Shown here one piece after another: positions 62,684 through 64,000 of a stretch of DNA of 64,000 nucleotides. This stretch comes from Lentinus brumalis (Eukaryota > Basidiomycota > Agaricomycetes > Polyporales > Polyporaceae). The stretch's first letter is position 1. Each line of letters opens with the position of its first letter. Under the pieces are notes generated by a model. The model was not told where the DNA came from, did no database searches, and worked only from the letters and a program-made list of their open reading frames with translations. The stretch lies in the NCBI GenBank assembly GCA_001792895.1, contig MARA01000006.1, positions 1,488,001 to 1,552,000 on the forward strand, read 5' to 3'. Made by a program: the position numbers and the translations under genes.

Positions 62684-64000
62684 CTACCTGTAGTCATTAA
62701 TACACGAGTTCTTGGGTCCTCCGAATGCCCAGTGCGAGTCCGCTGCTTCGAAGTCTCGCAAGTTCCCCAGAGCACACCCTCCGACACTCCAGGGAGCACC
62801 CCATGCCAAGACTGTCCCCAGAAAACACCCTAAGTTCAGCATTCGTGCTGAAGCAGGAAATCGTGCGCCCTCGGCTAGTGCGTCGGGACACGAGGCTACT
62901 GCATGCCCGCCGCCGCCGCCGCCGGCTAGATATCCGACCACGTCTCTGCACGCGCCAGACTGTGCGAGGGACAAAATATATTTCTGCGCTATGTACACCG
63001 GCGAGCTAGCTACGGTCTGGACGTCCGAGTTGACGGTCTCATTCAGCGTCGTCGTCGTGCTGTTCACCCACCCGAAGAGCCCGTCGTTGATCGTGGACTG
63101 CACGGCATCGACGCGCGCGTTCACCTGCCCCGCGTACGTCGCGGAGTCGTTGTACATGCTCGCGTTGACCGACGTCGCTATCAGATTCGAAAAGTCCGAG
63201 ACGGAGGCGGACGCCTGCTGCTCGTACTTGTGCTGAATCGGCCCGATCGCCAACAGCTGGAGCTCGACGGAGAGGAGGCCAAAGAACCCGATGAGGAAGC
63301 ATGCGAGCGCGGGCGGGTGGAACACGTAGTGTGCGAACCAGATGATCTTGTCCCTGCGTGCCGGGTTCATCCAGCTCTGCAACAGCAGGATGAGCTTCGT
63401 GACCCAGGGGTGCGCCATCGTCCCCTCGATGCTCATGAGGTCGTGGTTCGACGCCCGTGCGTACAGCTCGTTCCCGACCTCCAGCGTGGTCACGCCGGGG
63501 TCGCGCCGGAGATCGTCCTTGATGCGCCGGAAGTGGTCCTTCATCGCCCGCCACTTGTACCACTCGAGCCAGCAGTTCGCGGCAATGAGCAGGAAGATGA
63601 GGACGATCAGGATCGCAGTTCCGATCTTGACCATCTTGACCAAGTCGTGTCCAAGGTCGTCCACGACAGAGGTGTCCATTTGGTTGCAGAAGGTCACCGT
63701 GTTCTGGCTCGGAAGCGGCAGCGCGCTGACGTCAAAGTGCAGGCTCGCGAACGTGTCGTTGATGTCCTTCTTCAGCAGCTCGAAGGGAGAGTCGACGCTA
63801 GAAACGCGTCAGCGCATGATATGACATCGACTCGACTCGACGTACATGTCCTCAATCTTGTTCTTCAAGTCTGCTATGGTGGGCAGCGAGTTGTTGAGGT
63901 TCTGCAGCGCGCTCGTGAAGTCCGACGGCAGCGTCACGTTGTCCAGCGCAGACAGACTCGGGGTACTGATTTGCGGAGGCGTGAAGTGGAAGAAAGGGAC
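62684..64000 (-). CDS. PRM1: PRM1 copy 5, chimeric, 5' part beyond the window
   Basis: Exon 3 runs 63797-62684 and part of exon 2 covers 64000-63846. The junction and foreign C-terminal reading are those of copy 4. Upstream of the junction it has its own changes (for example GAGTCGACG at the start of exon 3, giving VDSPFELL, and GTACGT as the intron 2 donor). The frame is open throughout the visible part. Confidence 0.6.
63016..64000. repeat. PRM1 tandem array, unit 5 (runs off the window)
   Basis: Same junction as unit 4. Substitutions unique to this unit begin by about 63487, so it is not an exact copy of unit 4. The array continues past the right edge. Confidence 0.85.

Larger units (their letters stand above)
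52811..63015. repeat. PRM1 tandem array, unit 4
   Basis: Exactly 10,205 bp to the equivalent point of unit 5. Its breakpoint in PRM1 lies about 70 bp further toward the PRM1 3' end than in units 2 and 3, at TCTGGACGTCCGAG. Confidence 0.85.

Overview
The window looks like nuclear DNA of an agaricomycete-type basidiomycete fungus. Genes are split by many short introns (about 45-90 bp) with GT..AG borders and CTNAC-like branch points, coding DNA is GC- and CpG-rich, and the recognisable proteins are fungal: the mating membrane-fusion protein Prm1, an MFS transporter of the DHA-like type and an F-box protein. No rRNA, tRNA, CRISPR or transposase/reverse-transcriptase gene was recognised.

Layout. 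(1) 1-5113 and 10566-15913 are two diverged copies of one block (block A, offset about 10.56 kb). Each holds a spliced MFS transporter gene on the + strand, preceded by about 2.7 kb that contains a probable minus-strand spliced gene. Copy 1 of the transporter carries several single-base deletions; copy 2 is much better preserved. The 5.4 kb between the copies (5114-10565) has no recognisable gene but shows possible minus-strand exons near 5.9-7.0 kb. (2) 16513-18443 is a nine-exon F-box gene whose 410-bp first intron holds five ACGCGT boxes. A short ORF and a small two-exon coiled-coil gene follow. (3) 19989-23380 is a complete three-exon PRM1 gene on the minus strand. (4) From 21022 to the right edge the sequence is a head-to-tail tandem array of a 10.1-10.8 kb unit. 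Each unit begins inside PRM1 and holds the 5' two thirds of PRM1, a bidirectional promoter region, a probable divergent + strand gene and about 7 kb of poorly coding DNA. Four full units and the start of a fifth are present, so the window has one intact PRM1 and four copies cut at the 3' end.

The array has two sequence classes. Units 1 and 2 (about 10.82 kb, 812-bp first PRM1 intron) are nearly identical to each other. Units 3 and 4 (about 10.2 kb, 89-bp intron) repeat with an exact 10,205-bp offset; unit 5 starts like unit 4 but then carries its own substitutions. Between the classes, substitutions sit at synonymous positions in several short stretches, which is my main reason for calling otherwise unrecognised exons. 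Many differences inside a class are single-base changes in homopolymers, so some apparent frameshifts, and possibly the copy number, could be assembly effects.

Functionally the only clear themes are membrane fusion during mating (PRM1), solute export or import (MFS) and ubiquitin-ligase adaptor function (F-box). Nothing shows that these work together. The most unusual feature is the serial amplification of a 3'-truncated PRM1 with new junction-encoded C-termini.
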